Part shown: in pieces, positions 52,566 through 62,273 of the stretch
How the letters are laid out: every line of letters begins with the position of its first letter
Position numbering within the stretch: the stretch's first letter is position 1
Source: an uncultured Pseudomonadales bacterium
Lineage (GTDB): Bacteria; Pseudomonadota; Gammaproteobacteria; Pseudomonadales; Azotimanducaceae
Direction of reading: 5' to 3'
Assembly: GCA_958296025.1 (NCBI GenBank)
Contig: OY282430.1
Location: 2,108,001-2,172,000 of the forward strand
Length of the DNA: 64,000 nucleotides
Notes under the pieces: model-generated
Databases searched by the model: none
The model's input: only the letters and a program-made list of their open reading frames with translations
Told to the model about the DNA's origin: nothing
Position numbers and translations under genes: made by a program

Positions 52566-55253
52566 TCAAAAGTCGTACGAAAGCGTCAATGCCCAGGTCC
52601 GCGGCTTGTTCCATGTTTCAAGCGTACCCAAGAAGCGTCCTTGAACCGAATTGACAATGGCTTCGGGGCGCCGCTCGTCGAGTACGTTGCTTACGCTCAG
52701 GTCAACGCGCCAGTTCTCCTCAAGGCTTGTAAAACTGACGCCCGCGCCGATGTCCGTATGGCTGCCGCTGTAGAAGTTTGCGTCAACCTGACGCGGAGAC
52801 AGCAGGTTCAGGCCAACCTTCTGGAACGACGCTTGCGCATTGGCGCTGATTTTGTCCCGGTAGGCGATGGTCGTCCACCAGCGCAGCTCGCCGAGGTTGC
52901 CGAGATCATGAAAGTACTCAAGGCCCATCGTGCCTTGAAAATCGGGACTGGCGGCAACCCAATCATCGACAAATTGATCCTTAACGTCCACGGAACCATT
53001 GACGGCGTCCGTGCGCACCACGGAATCCAATGCAAAGTGGTTGTATGCGACATTGGCGAACATCGCGAAATTTTCATTCACGACATACTGAAGCTCGGAT
53101 TCGATGCCCAGAGAGGTCGCGGTGGCGGAGTTCGCGGGAACCGAAAAGGACGCCAACAGGTTCTGATCCCCTGTTACTTCAAACCTCTGGAACAGAATCA
53201 TGTCTTTCCAGTCGTACCAGTAGGCGGCCACATTCCACTGAATGCGGCCGTCGATGGTGGTCTTGAAGCCGATTTCCACCGCATTTATCTTCTGCGGCGA
53301 CGTGATCGGATCAACGCCGATCTCCGTCTGTGTAACGTTGCCTTGAGGGTCCAGGACAGGAACCGTATCGGGTATGGCGATGGGGAACAAATGTCCCCCC
53401 TGAAACCCCTGCTTGAATGAACCGTAAACTATGGAATCCTTGGTCAATGAGTAATCGGCCGTGACTTCAAAGGTGACTTCATCAAAGCTGGCTTGCAAGT
53501 CGCTGATTGCCCCGAACCTATCGGGCGGCACGGGAGGGGGGCCGGAAACGCCGATGAAATTCCGCAGCGCATCAGCCGACAAACCGTTGGCGGAAAAGAA
53601 CTGTCCAAGGCCGCCAACCGGAGTGAAATTGCCGGTGCCAGGAGTTGTATCCGTGCTGACCGTTATGAAGGCGCCTTCGTTATTGTTGCCCACGAGCGTT
53701 TCGCCGAATTTGTCGTCCTCCGTGTAACGCACACCGAACGACAACCGCAGTTTCTCGCTGACCTCGTAGCCTACGTTGAGGTAAAGCGCGGTGGACTCCG
53801 TATTTTGACGGAGAGCGTTGTTCAGCCGAACGACGTTCGACCCGGTATGGCTGCCCATGGGGTCTTGAATCAACCGAACGGGTTCAAACGTCAGCACACT
53901 GAAGTCCCCCGCCGCGGTGGCCGCCTCGATTTTGGCCGTGGCGAATGGGATGGAGAAAGGGTTCTGGAAAAATTGCAGCCCATCCGAGTCCTCCTCATAG
54001 TAAAAGGCGCCGGCGGACACGTTCAGGCGCTCCGATTGGTGCTCCAGCCGGAGCTCATGGCTTTCCGCTTCAAATGAGAACTCCTCGAAACCCGGAAAAT
54101 ACGCAGCGGGACCGCCGTCGATATCAAACAAGCGCGTATTGAACTGCTCGCGGAATGCACCCAGATAGCGGATCGAATAGCCGTCGTTAATCTCCCAAGC
54201 CAAACTCCAAGTATGACTTTCCTGGTCAACGGTGTTGTCGCCGATCATGTCGGAGAAAATGTTGTCAACGTCAACCGCGAAGGGGTTGTTGGCCGCGACG
54301 ACAAATGGGACGTCTCCTGCCGGCAACAGTGGGTAGGCTGTCGGATCCAGGCCTTCAGCGTAGGCATTTCGTAGAGCGTTGTTGTAGGCGGCGGCGGCGC
54401 CGACATGCGCCGTGAAGTCGATGAGGCCCTGGGTTCCGGGTCTTACCCGCACTTGCTTCGCGGCGCCGGCGGAGTCGTTCCGCTCGTAGCTGTACCTGAG
54501 GGTCAGGGTCTCGTTGGGACGCCCTTCGACGCGAATGCGATACAGCTGCTTGTCGTCCTCCCACCCCTTGGTGTCCGTATAGACGTTGTCCTGGATGCCG
54601 TCATTTTGAATCGAGGCGTAGGCCACGCCTAAAAACAGTCTGTCCTCCAGCACGGGCGTCCGAAACTCGCCTTTCACGTTGCGCTGGCCGTAGCTTCCAA
54701 CCGTTACCGAAACGGCGCCTTCGGTTGCATCGCCAAATTCCCTTGAATACAACTTAACCGCGCCGCCAAGGCTGTTGCGGCCGTAAAGGGAACCTTGCGG
54801 CCCCCTCAACACCTCTACGCGGTCAACGGAGAAAATGTCGATGTTGCCGCCAAGACCCAAGGGGGTGTAGATGTCGTCGATGTAGATGGGAACAGCCGGT
54901 TCAAAACCGATGCTTGGGGTGGCGGTGCCAACGCCCCGCACAAAGAAGCGCGTGCTGTTGTTGTCAACGCCTCCTTCGATGTCCAAACCGGGAGAGAAGG
55001 ACGACAGATCCTTGATTTCATCCACGCCCAGATCCCGCAGCGACCCGTCCGTTAACGCCGTGATGGAGAGCGGCACCTCCTGCAGATTCTCCGCCCGCCG
55101 CCTTGCTTCCACCAGGATCTCCTCCACCCAGGCTACCGCGTCATCCGCTGCATCCCCCGCATCGGCGGCGCGGGCGTCGAGCGCCAAGGCCGATATGACG
55201 CCCACCGCGAGCAGCATGGCCGCGGCCAAGCTCGATTGGTTTGGATGGCTCAT
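52566..55253 (-). CDS. TonB-dependent outer-membrane receptor
   Basis: This 895-residue receptor has a signal peptide (about 1-29, cleaved near ARAADAG), a TonB-box-like segment VEEILVEARRR, a plug domain (VPLSITALT, RFFVRGVGTATPSIGFEPAV, VEVLRGPQGSLYGRNSLGGA) and a barrel ending in the aromatic residue of TLSYDF. The fused subgroup resembles receptors of the sphingomonad/marine type with unknown substrates. ATG 55253 is chosen because AGAGGAAA lies 4-5 bases upstream; an upstream in-frame start (55337) lacks one. No neighbouring enzyme suggests the ligand. Confidence 0.93.
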   Translation of the reverse strand: MSHPNQSSLAAAMLLAVGVISALALDARAADAGDAADDAVAWVEEILVEARRRAENLQEVPLSITALTDGSLRDLGVDEIKDLSSFSPGLDIEGGVDNNSTRFFVRGVGTATPSIGFEPAVPIYIDDIYTPLGLGGNIDIFSVDRVEVLRGPQGSLYGRNSLGGAVKLYSREFGDATEGAVSVTVGSYGQRNVKGEFRTPVLEDRLFLGVAYASIQNDGIQDNVYTDTKGWEDDKQLYRIRVEGRPNETLTLRYSYERNDSAGAAKQVRVRPGTQGLIDFTAHVGAAAAYNNALRNAYAEGLDPTAYPLLPAGDVPFVVAANNPFAVDVDNIFSDMIGDNTVDQESHTWSLAWEINDGYSIRYLGAFREQFNTRLFDIDGGPAAYFPGFEEFSFEAESHELRLEHQSERLNVSAGAFYYEEDSDGLQFFQNPFSIPFATAKIEAATAAGDFSVLTFEPVRLIQDPMGSHTGSNVVRLNNALRQNTESTALYLNVGYEVSEKLRLSFGVRYTEDDKFGETLVGNNNEGAFITVSTDTTPGTGNFTPVGGLGQFFSANGLSADALRNFIGVSGPPPVPPDRFGAISDLQASFDEVTFEVTADYSLTKDSIVYGSFKQGFQGGHLFPIAIPDTVPVLDPQGNVTQTEIGVDPITSPQKINAVEIGFKTTIDGRIQWNVAAYWYDWKDMILFQRFEVTGDQNLLASFSVPANSATATSLGIESELQYVVNENFAMFANVAYNHFALDSVVRTDAVNGSVDVKDQFVDDWVAASPDFQGTMGLEYFHDLGNLGELRWWTTIAYRDKISANAQASFQKVGLNLLSPRQVDANFYSGSHTDIGAGVSFTSLEENWRVDLSVSNVLDERRPEAIVNSVQGRFLGTLETWNKPRTWALTLSYDF

Positions 55254-55473
55254 GATTTTCCTCTCGTTGTTTCGTGGCAACCAGCGCACCCCGACGCTTG
55301 CTCCGGTTTCCCGCACGCTCGGAGGGCAGTTTTTCATTCCACAAGAACTATATCAATCCGCTTAACTTCCGTGAAATCCAGAGCGTCAGGCGGCTTGACT
55401 GTGCCCGGCCTCTGCCCGACCCGGGGTCGAGGCCTAGAATCGAGAGAGGAAGGTCGGCCCATCCGAACGGCCC

Positions 55474-56290
55474 ATGCAGGTGATGAGCCTGTTGGAGAGC
55501 CCCACGGGCAATTTAACCAACCTGTCCACCTCCGTAGCGCCCCTGGCCGGCACCAACGCCGCGCCCATTGCGGAGGACATATCCCTAAGATTGGACCTGA
55601 CCAACCCCATCTTGGAAGTCCAGCTCATGGGAACGGACGCGGACGGGGACGCCCTGACTTATGTTCTCCATTCCACACCGGAAGGCGGTGGGTACTACGA
55701 CGCCTTCGTGGAGCCGGAATCGGGACGGCTGTTCGCCAGCCTGCGGGACGATGGGCAAGATCGGATCAGCATCGCCTATCGAGTCACCGACGGGATGCGG
55801 TTCAGCAATATCGCCTATGTGAGGATAGCGATAGAGCAAATAGATTCAGGAGGGCTTGGGCTCTCCGCCGCCGAACCGGAAACTTACGGGCGCTTTAAAA
55901 TTGAATTCTTTGACGACACCGCTCTTCCGCCATCCATCGACTTGTCGGCCAACTTCCCGCCAGTGGGAAGCCAAGGCCGGCAAAACAGTTGCGTTGGTTG
56001 GGCGGTTGGCCACGCCTTGAAGTCTTTTCAGGAGCGCATTGAGGAAGGATGGGAATTCGGCCTAACGACTGTGTTCAGTCCTGCATGGATCTACAATCAA
56101 ATCAACGAGGGCGGAAACCAAGGCTCCCAGATTTACGACGCCTTGGATCTCATTGTGAACAAAGGCGCGGCAACTTGGTGGACCATGCCCTACGACCCCG
56201 CTGACTACCTGTCCCAGCCGACGAATGCCGCCACAAAGGAGGCGCGCCAATACAAGGCAAAGAACTGGGGTTGTACTGGGTGGTTGAATG
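55474..56290 (+). pseudogene. Truncated cadherin-like / papain-like cysteine protease surface protein
   Basis: The frame opens at 55474 (MQVMSLLESPTGNLTNLST) without a ribosome site and with an in-frame stop at 55435, so the N-terminal part is missing. It continues with a cadherin-like segment (VQLMGTDADGDALTYVLHST, SIAYRVTDGMRFSNIAYVRI) and then a C1A-papain-like start, VGSQGRQNSCVGWAVGHALK, with the likely nucleophile Cys173. The catalytic His/Asn half is absent: recognisable homology ends near 56270 where the opposite livH end is reached. The opening motif nearly equals the C-terminal motif of the serine protease at 27354-29849. Confidence 0.75.
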
Positions 56291-56312
56291 CCGGCGAGTC
56301 AGAGGGCAGCCA

Positions 56313-57179
56313 CTACACCTTCTTCTGCTGCATGGTGGCGAACAGCCCTTCCGGGCGGATCATCAGCATGGCCAGCAGCAGGACGTAGGCGGTGACTTCG
56401 GAGAAGCCCGGCCATAGGTAGCGGCCGGCGAACTGCTCGCAGACGCCCACCAACAGGCCGCCGAGCAAGGCCCCCGGCAGGCTGCCGAGGCCGCCGACGA
56501 TGGCCGCCGCAAACGCCTTGATGCCGATGAAGCCGATGTTGGGGTCGATGACGGCGCCCGGCGCCAGCACTCCGGCGCAGGCCGCCAGCACCGCCGAAAG
56601 CGCCCACACCAAGCCGAACACCCGCTTCACCGGAATGCCGACGTAGAAGGCCGCCAATTGGTTCTGCGAAGCGGCCTGCATGGCCACCCCAAGGCGGCTG
56701 AAGCGGAAGAACAGGTAGAGCAGGCCGCACAGGGCCAAGGTGCCGCCCACCACAGCCACGTCATCGCCGCCAATGGTGACGTCCCCCAAGCGCCAAACCA
56801 CGCCGGCGTAGGGCACGTCCAGGGTGCGCGGCTCATTGCCCCAGCGCTCTCCGGCGATGGTGCGCAGGATGAAGCCCAAGCCGATGGTGAGCATCAGCAC
56901 GGCGAAGTGCGGCTCGCCGATCATGGGGCGCAGCAGCAGCCGCTCGAGCAAGGCCCCCAACAACGCCATGACCCCCAAGGTCGCAAGCAGGCCCCAAGCG
57001 AAGGGCCAGTCCAGAATGTTGATGAAGGTGAAGGCGATGAAGGCACCGATCATCATGATGTCGCCTTGGGCGAAATTCACCATCTCGGTGGCTTTGTAGA
57101 TCAACACAAAGCCGAGGGCGATCAGCCCATAGACGCAGCCTTGGGACAGGCCGCTGATGAGTAGCTGAATGATCTCCAC
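56313..57179 (-). CDS. livH: Branched-chain amino-acid ABC transporter permease LivH-like
   Basis: This 288-residue inner-membrane protein has about eight membrane helices and LivH motifs: GCVYGLIALGFVLIYKATEM, VNFAQGDIMMIGAFIAFTFI, GVAMQAASQN (coupling EAA-like loop), GIKAFAAAIVGGLGSLPGAL and the C-terminal RPEGLF. LivH works with LivM, LivF, LivG and a binding protein, none of which is in the window; directly downstream is a protease fossil. The gene itself looks complete, but its operon was cut. Confidence 0.92.
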   Translation of the reverse strand: MEIIQLLISGLSQGCVYGLIALGFVLIYKATEMVNFAQGDIMMIGAFIAFTFINILDWPFAWGLLATLGVMALLGALLERLLLRPMIGEPHFAVLMLTIGLGFILRTIAGERWGNEPRTLDVPYAGVVWRLGDVTIGGDDVAVVGGTLALCGLLYLFFRFSRLGVAMQAASQNQLAAFYVGIPVKRVFGLVWALSAVLAACAGVLAPGAVIDPNIGFIGIKAFAAAIVGGLGSLPGALLGGLLVGVCEQFAGRYLWPGFSEVTAYVLLLAMLMIRPEGLFATMQQKKV

Positions 57180-57369
57180 AAGGGTTTTTCCGCACGGGAT
57201 GCCCGGATTCTATCCGGTCAGGGAAGACGGGGAAACCAGCCATGCGCCGGCGGCGCCCCCTCCGCCCTGCTTCCAATTCCATCAGGGGACGCAATAAGGC
57301 ACGGTTGCGGAGGATTGCAGTGCCACAAGTAAGTGGGTCTAGACCACCGAATTGCAACTTCTCAGGCGG

Positions 57370-59073
57370 TCACTCAGAAGGCGCTGAGGTTGCCGGCAGA
57401 TAATGAGAGGCATGGACGGGGCGGACCAGCAGATTTGCAATCAGGGCCACGGCCAGCAGGGCCGCCATAGCATACATGGTCGTATTGTAGAGCGTGGCGG
57501 ACGGGTCAAGGACCCCGGGCGGGGCGATTTCCAGCAGGGATTGGATAGTCACCGTCTGTGTGTCGATGAGGTCCGCCAAGGACGCTTTGCCGGCTCCAAA
57601 GGCTTGGACGAAAGCGCTCTCTGGGATGCGCGCGGCAAGGGACTCAACAGCGGACAGGCGTGAGGACTCCCGTAGTTGGGTAATCACAACCGGACCGGCG
57701 ACACCGGCGACACTCCACGCGGTGAGCAGGCGACCATGGATGCCGCCCACATAGCGGGTGCCGAAAATATCAGCCAGATAGGCCGGAATGGTCGCAAAGC
57801 CACCGCCATACATGGTGAAGACAATTATCGTCGCAACATAAAAAAGAATCAGCCATACGACATCGGGCCTCAGATGGACCGCGGCGGCGCTGTAGGAAGC
57901 GCCAAGGTAGAGCAGGATGCCCAGAACGGAAAAAATGGCGTATGTGGTTTTCCTGCCAATAACATCGGACAGGCTGGCCCAGAAGAGACGCCCGAGCATG
58001 TTGAACAGGCTAATCATGAGCACATAGTTTGCGGCGAAAGCAACCGTTACGATCAAGGGAAAAAGGGTGCCAAAAATTTCGTCCAGCATTGTTTTTGCGA
58101 CGCTGAGCACGCCGATGCCCGCCGTGACATTGCAACACAAGACGATCCACAGCAGGTAAAATTGGGGGGTTTTCAGGGCTTGATCGATATGGACATCGCG
58201 GCGCGTAACCATGCTGTCCGGCGCAGTCGGTTCCTGCCACCCATCGGGTTGCCAATCCGCCGCCGGCACTCGGTAAGAGAAAGCCGCGATTATCATAATG
58301 CCGAAGTACACCAAGCCTAGGGTGAAGAAGGTCTCTGCCGCCCCGGTCGAGCCGGTACCCACCGCATACGCGCCGGCGGCAAGATTGAGCTGGGCCGCTT
58401 CCCGCTGACCGAGCAGCACAACTTCGCGCAAGAGTCCGGTTGAGGTTTCCACATAGCGTATGCCTTCGCTGGTCACCAGGTTCAGGACGTCGGCCCTGCC
58501 GAGATATTCCGGCGTGACGGCAAAGGCGGACAGCAAGCCTTCAATGAGCGGCGTGCCGAGCATCGCGCCACCGCCGAAGCCCATAATCGCCATGCCGGTC
58601 GCCATGCCGCGACGGTCCGGGAACCAGCGGATGAGGGTGCTGACGGGCGACACATAGCCGAGACCCAGGCCGCAGCCGCCGATGACGCCATAGCCCATGT
58701 ACAACAGGCTGAGCTGGTGGGTCAGGATGCCGACGCCGGCGATGAGGAAACCACCTCCCCAGCAAGCTGCCGCAATGACACCGACCAAGCGCGGCCCCAC
58801 TTCTTCCAGCCACCTGCCAGCGAACGCCGCGGCGAGACCCAGACAGGCGATGGCCACCGAGAAAATCCAGACCACCCCGGTCAAGGACCAGTCGCCGGCC
58901 GCGGGCGCGACGACGCCGAGCGTCTTGGTCAAGGGAGGGTTGAACAGGCTCCAGGCGTAGATGGAGCCGATGCATAAATGGATGGCAATGGAAGCCAGCG
59001 GCACAAGCCAGCGATTAAAGCCGGGGGCGGCAACAATATGATCCTTGTGCAAACGCTCCACCATCAGGCGCAT
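57370..59073 (-). CDS. OFA-family MFS transporter (oxalate/formate antiporter type)
   Basis: This 567-residue protein has 12 predicted helices with OFA marks: RWLVPLASIAIHLCIGSIYA, WSLFNPPLTKTLG, CGLGLGYVSPVSTLIRWFPD, RRGMATGMAIMGFGGGAMLG and GGFATIPAYLADIFGTRYVG. It is longer than usual (about 420-440) because of two soluble inserts, one between helices 6 and 7 (about 190-290) and one near helix 11 (about 465-520). The inserts are seen in a subgroup that transports unknown monocarboxylates. ATG 59073 or 59064 are both possible starts. Confidence 0.85.
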   Translation of the reverse strand: MRLMVERLHKDHIVAAPGFNRWLVPLASIAIHLCIGSIYAWSLFNPPLTKTLGVVAPAAGDWSLTGVVWIFSVAIACLGLAAAFAGRWLEEVGPRLVGVIAAACWGGGFLIAGVGILTHQLSLLYMGYGVIGGCGLGLGYVSPVSTLIRWFPDRRGMATGMAIMGFGGGAMLGTPLIEGLLSAFAVTPEYLGRADVLNLVTSEGIRYVETSTGLLREVVLLGQREAAQLNLAAGAYAVGTGSTGAAETFFTLGLVYFGIMIIAAFSYRVPAADWQPDGWQEPTAPDSMVTRRDVHIDQALKTPQFYLLWIVLCCNVTAGIGVLSVAKTMLDEIFGTLFPLIVTVAFAANYVLMISLFNMLGRLFWASLSDVIGRKTTYAIFSVLGILLYLGASYSAAAVHLRPDVVWLILFYVATIIVFTMYGGGFATIPAYLADIFGTRYVGGIHGRLLTAWSVAGVAGPVVITQLRESSRLSAVESLAARIPESAFVQAFGAGKASLADLIDTQTVTIQSLLEIAPPGVLDPSATLYNTTMYAMAALLAVALIANLLVRPVHASHYLPATSAPSE

Positions 59074-59354
59074 AACTTGTGACACTAGGTGGCCATCTGG
59101 GTGTTTTGGAGCTTCGCAAGATGCTCCGGCGGCGTGGCATAGTCAAGCGTGGCAGGCGGTCGTTCCTGTATCCCAAGCGTTGCGCAAGGCGCCGAACCTT
59201 GCGGATTTGCGCGGGTCGGCAGAGGGCTGCTTCGGGGATGCAGGGCAGTTCGAGGGCGGCCGGGCCGGCGCCCGCAGGACACAAAACCGCCACTTTGCGC
59301 CCCGAAGGTGTTAGATTTGCCGCCCAACGTTCCCAAGCTCCACAGGAGGCAACC

Positions 59355-60014
59355 ATGACGCTGCGCATCAATTCCGAAGCGCCCAACTTCAGGGCCCAAA
59401 CCACTCAGGGCGCCATCGACTTCCACGACTGGGTCGGCGACGGTTGGGCCATCCTGTTCTCCCATCCCAAGGACTTCACCCCCGTCTGCACCACGGAGCT
59501 CGGCTACATGGCCGGCCTGCAGCCGGAGTTCACCAAGCGCAACTGCAAGATTCTCGGCCTAAGCGTTGACCCGGTGGACAACCACGCCGAGTGGTCCAAG
59601 GACATTGAGGAGACCCAAGGTCATGCGGTGAACTACCCGCTGATCGGGGACCCGGAGCTTAACGTCGCCAAGCTGTACGACATGCTGCCGGCCGAGGCCG
59701 GGGACGCGGCTGAGGGCCGCACGGCGGCGGACAACGCCACGGTGCGCTCGGTGTTCATCGTCGGCCCGGACAAGACCATTAAGGCCATGCTCACCTACCC
59801 GATGAGCACGGGCCGCAACTTCGACGAGGTGCTGCGCCTGCTCGACTCCTGCCAACTCACCGCCAAGCACAAGGTGGCCACGCCGGTGAACTGGAAGCAA
59901 GGGGAGGACGTCATCATCGTCCCGGCGGTATCCAATGAAGAGGCCAAGGAGCGTTTCCCCGACGGCTGGAAGGCGCCCAAGCCGTATCTGCGGATCGTTC
60001 CGCAGCCCCAATGA
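59355..60014 (+). CDS. 1-Cys peroxiredoxin (Prx6 type)
   Basis: This 219-residue thiol peroxidase has the active-site motif FTPVCTTE with peroxidatic Cys45, preceded by SHPKDF, and conserved KILGLSVDPVDNHAEWSKDI. The C-terminal domain (VVPAVSNEEAKERFPDG) is that of the Prx6 subgroup; no resolving Cys in a C-terminal GxxC position. It reduces peroxides in the cytosol. AGGAGG at 59344-59349 lies 5 bases before the ATG. Confidence 0.96.
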   Translation: MTLRINSEAPNFRAQTTQGAIDFHDWVGDGWAILFSHPKDFTPVCTTELGYMAGLQPEFTKRNCKILGLSVDPVDNHAEWSKDIEETQGHAVNYPLIGDPELNVAKLYDMLPAEAGDAAEGRTAADNATVRSVFIVGPDKTIKAMLTYPMSTGRNFDEVLRLLDSCQLTAKHKVATPVNWKQGEDVIIVPAVSNEEAKERFPDGWKAPKPYLRIVPQPQ

Positions 60015-60076
60015 GGCGATACCGCCCGCGTCGCGAGCCGCAGATGCCGACCAGCCAGTCTTTGCGCCGGCACCGC

Positions 60077-61306
60077 CTAGAAGTCCCACCCCAGCCGGGG
60101 CTGCGGCAAGCGCAACGCCTCGTCCAAACGCGGCAGCAGGGCGGCATCGTCCGTCTCCAGGCCGTCGGTGATGGCGAGGCTTGAGGCTGGCGCCACCCCG
60201 AACCACAGGCGGCTAAAGGCGTTGACGGAGGCTTTCAGACTCGGCCAGCCGGGGCTGCGGCCCGGTTCGGCCAAGGCGTTCTCCGCGATGGTGATGCGGT
60301 AGTCCCCTTGGCAGCCGCGCCAAGGGCTTTGCGGCAAGTAGGCGCTTACCGGATCGGTCAACTCCAAGTTGAAGCGCACCGCCTCCCCTGCCCAGCGCCG
60401 CCGGGCTACGCAAGCCGCCACATCCAGCACTCGCAACTGCCACCAAGCCTCCGCATGATGATAGGCGGCATCCCCGCTGCGGGTGCTGCGGCGATGGCGG
60501 AAGGGGCGCAGCAGCAGGGATTGCAACTGAATGTCCTGCGGCTCGCACATCTCAATCAAGGAAATCTGATCGGCCAAGGATTTGAGCACGGCCAGCAGCT
60601 CCAATAGCTGCTCCGGCGTCCGATAGGCCAACATCTGCACACTGTAGGGGCCTCGGTTCAGCGCACCCCCTTCGGCGACCATCCAAACGCAATGGGTGAG
60701 CGTTCCATCCGCCTCGTAACCCAAGCCGAAGCCGTTCGGGCGCCACACCAATTCCGCCTGCATCACCTCCGGCGGATGCAGCACACAGCCACCGTGCCCA
60801 CGCCGCCGCATCAGCATGGCGCCATGCACCGCCCCCGCGTCCTCCGCCGTGAGGCGCTTCGGCGGGCGAAAGGCCGCATCGACGGCCAAGGTGGCCGGAT
60901 CAAAGCGCAAATAATGGTCATAGCTGCCGGTGCCAAAGCCCAACCGATCATAGAAGCCTTGGTCAAATACTCCCAACACCGCCACTTCCGCGCCAGCCAA
61001 GGCACCGTCGGCAACTTGACGGGCGGTCAACCGCAAGGCCATGCCCCGCCCCCGGGCCACCAAACTGGTGGTGGCCGCCGTGACCGCGCAAATGGGCGCA
61101 TCCCCATCCTGATAGCGCATCGCCCCGGGCACCGCGTGAACCAAGCTCTCCGCCTGCCCATCCAAGGCCGCCACATAGCTGCGGCCCACGGCGAGAAAGT
61201 CCGCCAAGCACTCCGCCCCGGCCTCCGTCGATATCCAACCGATCTCACGCCAAACGCGCTGCACCGCCGCCAGGTCCCGCTGCCGGTCATAAAGCCTGAT
61301 CTCCAT
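60077..61306 (-). CDS. Eis-like GNAT N-acetyltransferase
   Basis: This 409-residue protein starts MEIRLYDRQRDLAAVQRVWR, has the acetyl-CoA loop VARGRGMALRLTARQVADG and GVFDQGFYDRLGFGTGSYDH, then a second GNAT-like domain and a C-terminal sterol-carrier-like domain (YRITIAENALAEPG, LKASVNAFSRLWFGVAPASS). That three-domain order is that of Eis acetyltransferases. The substrate is unknown. ATG 61306 is used; it is 16 bp after the stop of the NUDIX gene, so the two are likely co-transcribed. Confidence 0.8.
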   Translation of the reverse strand: MEIRLYDRQRDLAAVQRVWREIGWISTEAGAECLADFLAVGRSYVAALDGQAESLVHAVPGAMRYQDGDAPICAVTAATTSLVARGRGMALRLTARQVADGALAGAEVAVLGVFDQGFYDRLGFGTGSYDHYLRFDPATLAVDAAFRPPKRLTAEDAGAVHGAMLMRRRGHGGCVLHPPEVMQAELVWRPNGFGLGYEADGTLTHCVWMVAEGGALNRGPYSVQMLAYRTPEQLLELLAVLKSLADQISLIEMCEPQDIQLQSLLLRPFRHRRSTRSGDAAYHHAEAWWQLRVLDVAACVARRRWAGEAVRFNLELTDPVSAYLPQSPWRGCQGDYRITIAENALAEPGRSPGWPSLKASVNAFSRLWFGVAPASSLAITDGLETDDAALLPRLDEALRLPQPRLGWDF

Positions 61307-61322
61307 GGACGGCAACCTATAA

Positions 61323-62087
61323 TCAGGGTGGAAGGCTGTCAACCACGGTCCGACGCGGCACTGGGCGATGCACCCTAAATCGCCGGTTGGCCGCGGCGGC
61401 GGCCAAGGCGGCTTGCGCGGATGGGAACTGGGTCAACTGCCGCAACTGATGGCGGGTGACCTGCATGAGGCTCAATGCCTTGGCTTCGTCTCGGACTAGA
61501 GCCTCAGCGGGGGAGATCCAAGTGCTGTCCACCGTTTCGCGCTCGTCGTGTCGGCCGACTTGGCCGGGGGGCGCTTCGGCGATGAAGAAGCGGGTGTCGA
61601 AGCGACGCGGGCGGCCCAAAGGGGTGACGAAGCGGCTGTGGAAGTGGATGCGGTCCACCGCCAGCCTGAGGTTTTCCTTTTCGCAGAGGTCGAACAGGCG
61701 CAGTTGCTTGCCGTGCAAGGGCTTGCGGTAGGCGTCGAAGTGGCGGTGCTCGGCGGCGTCGGCATAGCTCAGCAAGCTGCCGTTGCGGTACGCCAGCAAG
61801 AGGCCCGCTTCCTCAAAGCTCTCGCGGATGCCGGCCACCCAGTAGCCGCGCCACTCCGTGCCCAAGGCCTTGGCCTGGGCCACCTGCTGGTCTGAAGGGC
61901 CTTGGCGCACGGCGTCGTACCGGTGCAGGTGGTCGTCGCCGTCCACCCGACCGCCGGGAAAAACGAACATGCCGCCGGCGAAGGCGGATCGGCTGCTTCG
62001 TTTGAGCATGAATATCTCGAAACCCTTAGCCACCTCCCGCAGCAGAATAACGGTGGCGGCGGGGCGAATGGGCTGGACTGGGTTCAT
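61323..62087 (-). CDS. NUDIX hydrolase (NUDT7/NUDT19-like)
   Basis: This 254-residue protein has VILLREVAKGFEIFMLKRSS, then FAGGMFVFPGGRVDGDD and the Nudix-box part GIRESFEEAGLLLAYR (REx2EExGx). The N-terminal VFPGGRVD and long spacing to the box resemble the CoA/acyl-CoA pyrophosphatase group (NUDT7/19), although the substrate is inferred. A longer frame to 63188 overlaps the luciferase-like gene; ATG 62087 with GGGAGGGGG just upstream is the real start. Confidence 0.87.
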   Translation of the reverse strand: MNPVQPIRPAATVILLREVAKGFEIFMLKRSSRSAFAGGMFVFPGGRVDGDDHLHRYDAVRQGPSDQQVAQAKALGTEWRGYWVAGIRESFEEAGLLLAYRNGSLLSYADAAEHRHFDAYRKPLHGKQLRLFDLCEKENLRLAVDRIHFHSRFVTPLGRPRRFDTRFFIAEAPPGQVGRHDERETVDSTWISPAEALVRDEAKALSLMQVTRHQLRQLTQFPSAQAALAAAAANRRFRVHRPVPRRTVVDSLPP

Positions 62088-62273
62088 CCCCCTCCCTTGC
62101 TTATTTTCCTCCCCTAAGGGCGTTTGCATGGGACCGCTCGCCAACAGGCAACCAAGGCAACAACTATAGTGGCGCAGGGCCGCACCGCCAATTCCGCCGC
62201 CGGGCGCAAAAGCTGGCAACCGCCGTCCCACAACGCTAGAGTGCGCTCTTTTGCAAAGAGGCGGTTCAACACA

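Noticed and set aside
55236-55898. 220-codon plus frame overlapping the truncated protease gene
   Set aside because: It is out of frame with the cadherin and papain motifs and carries no recognisable domain.
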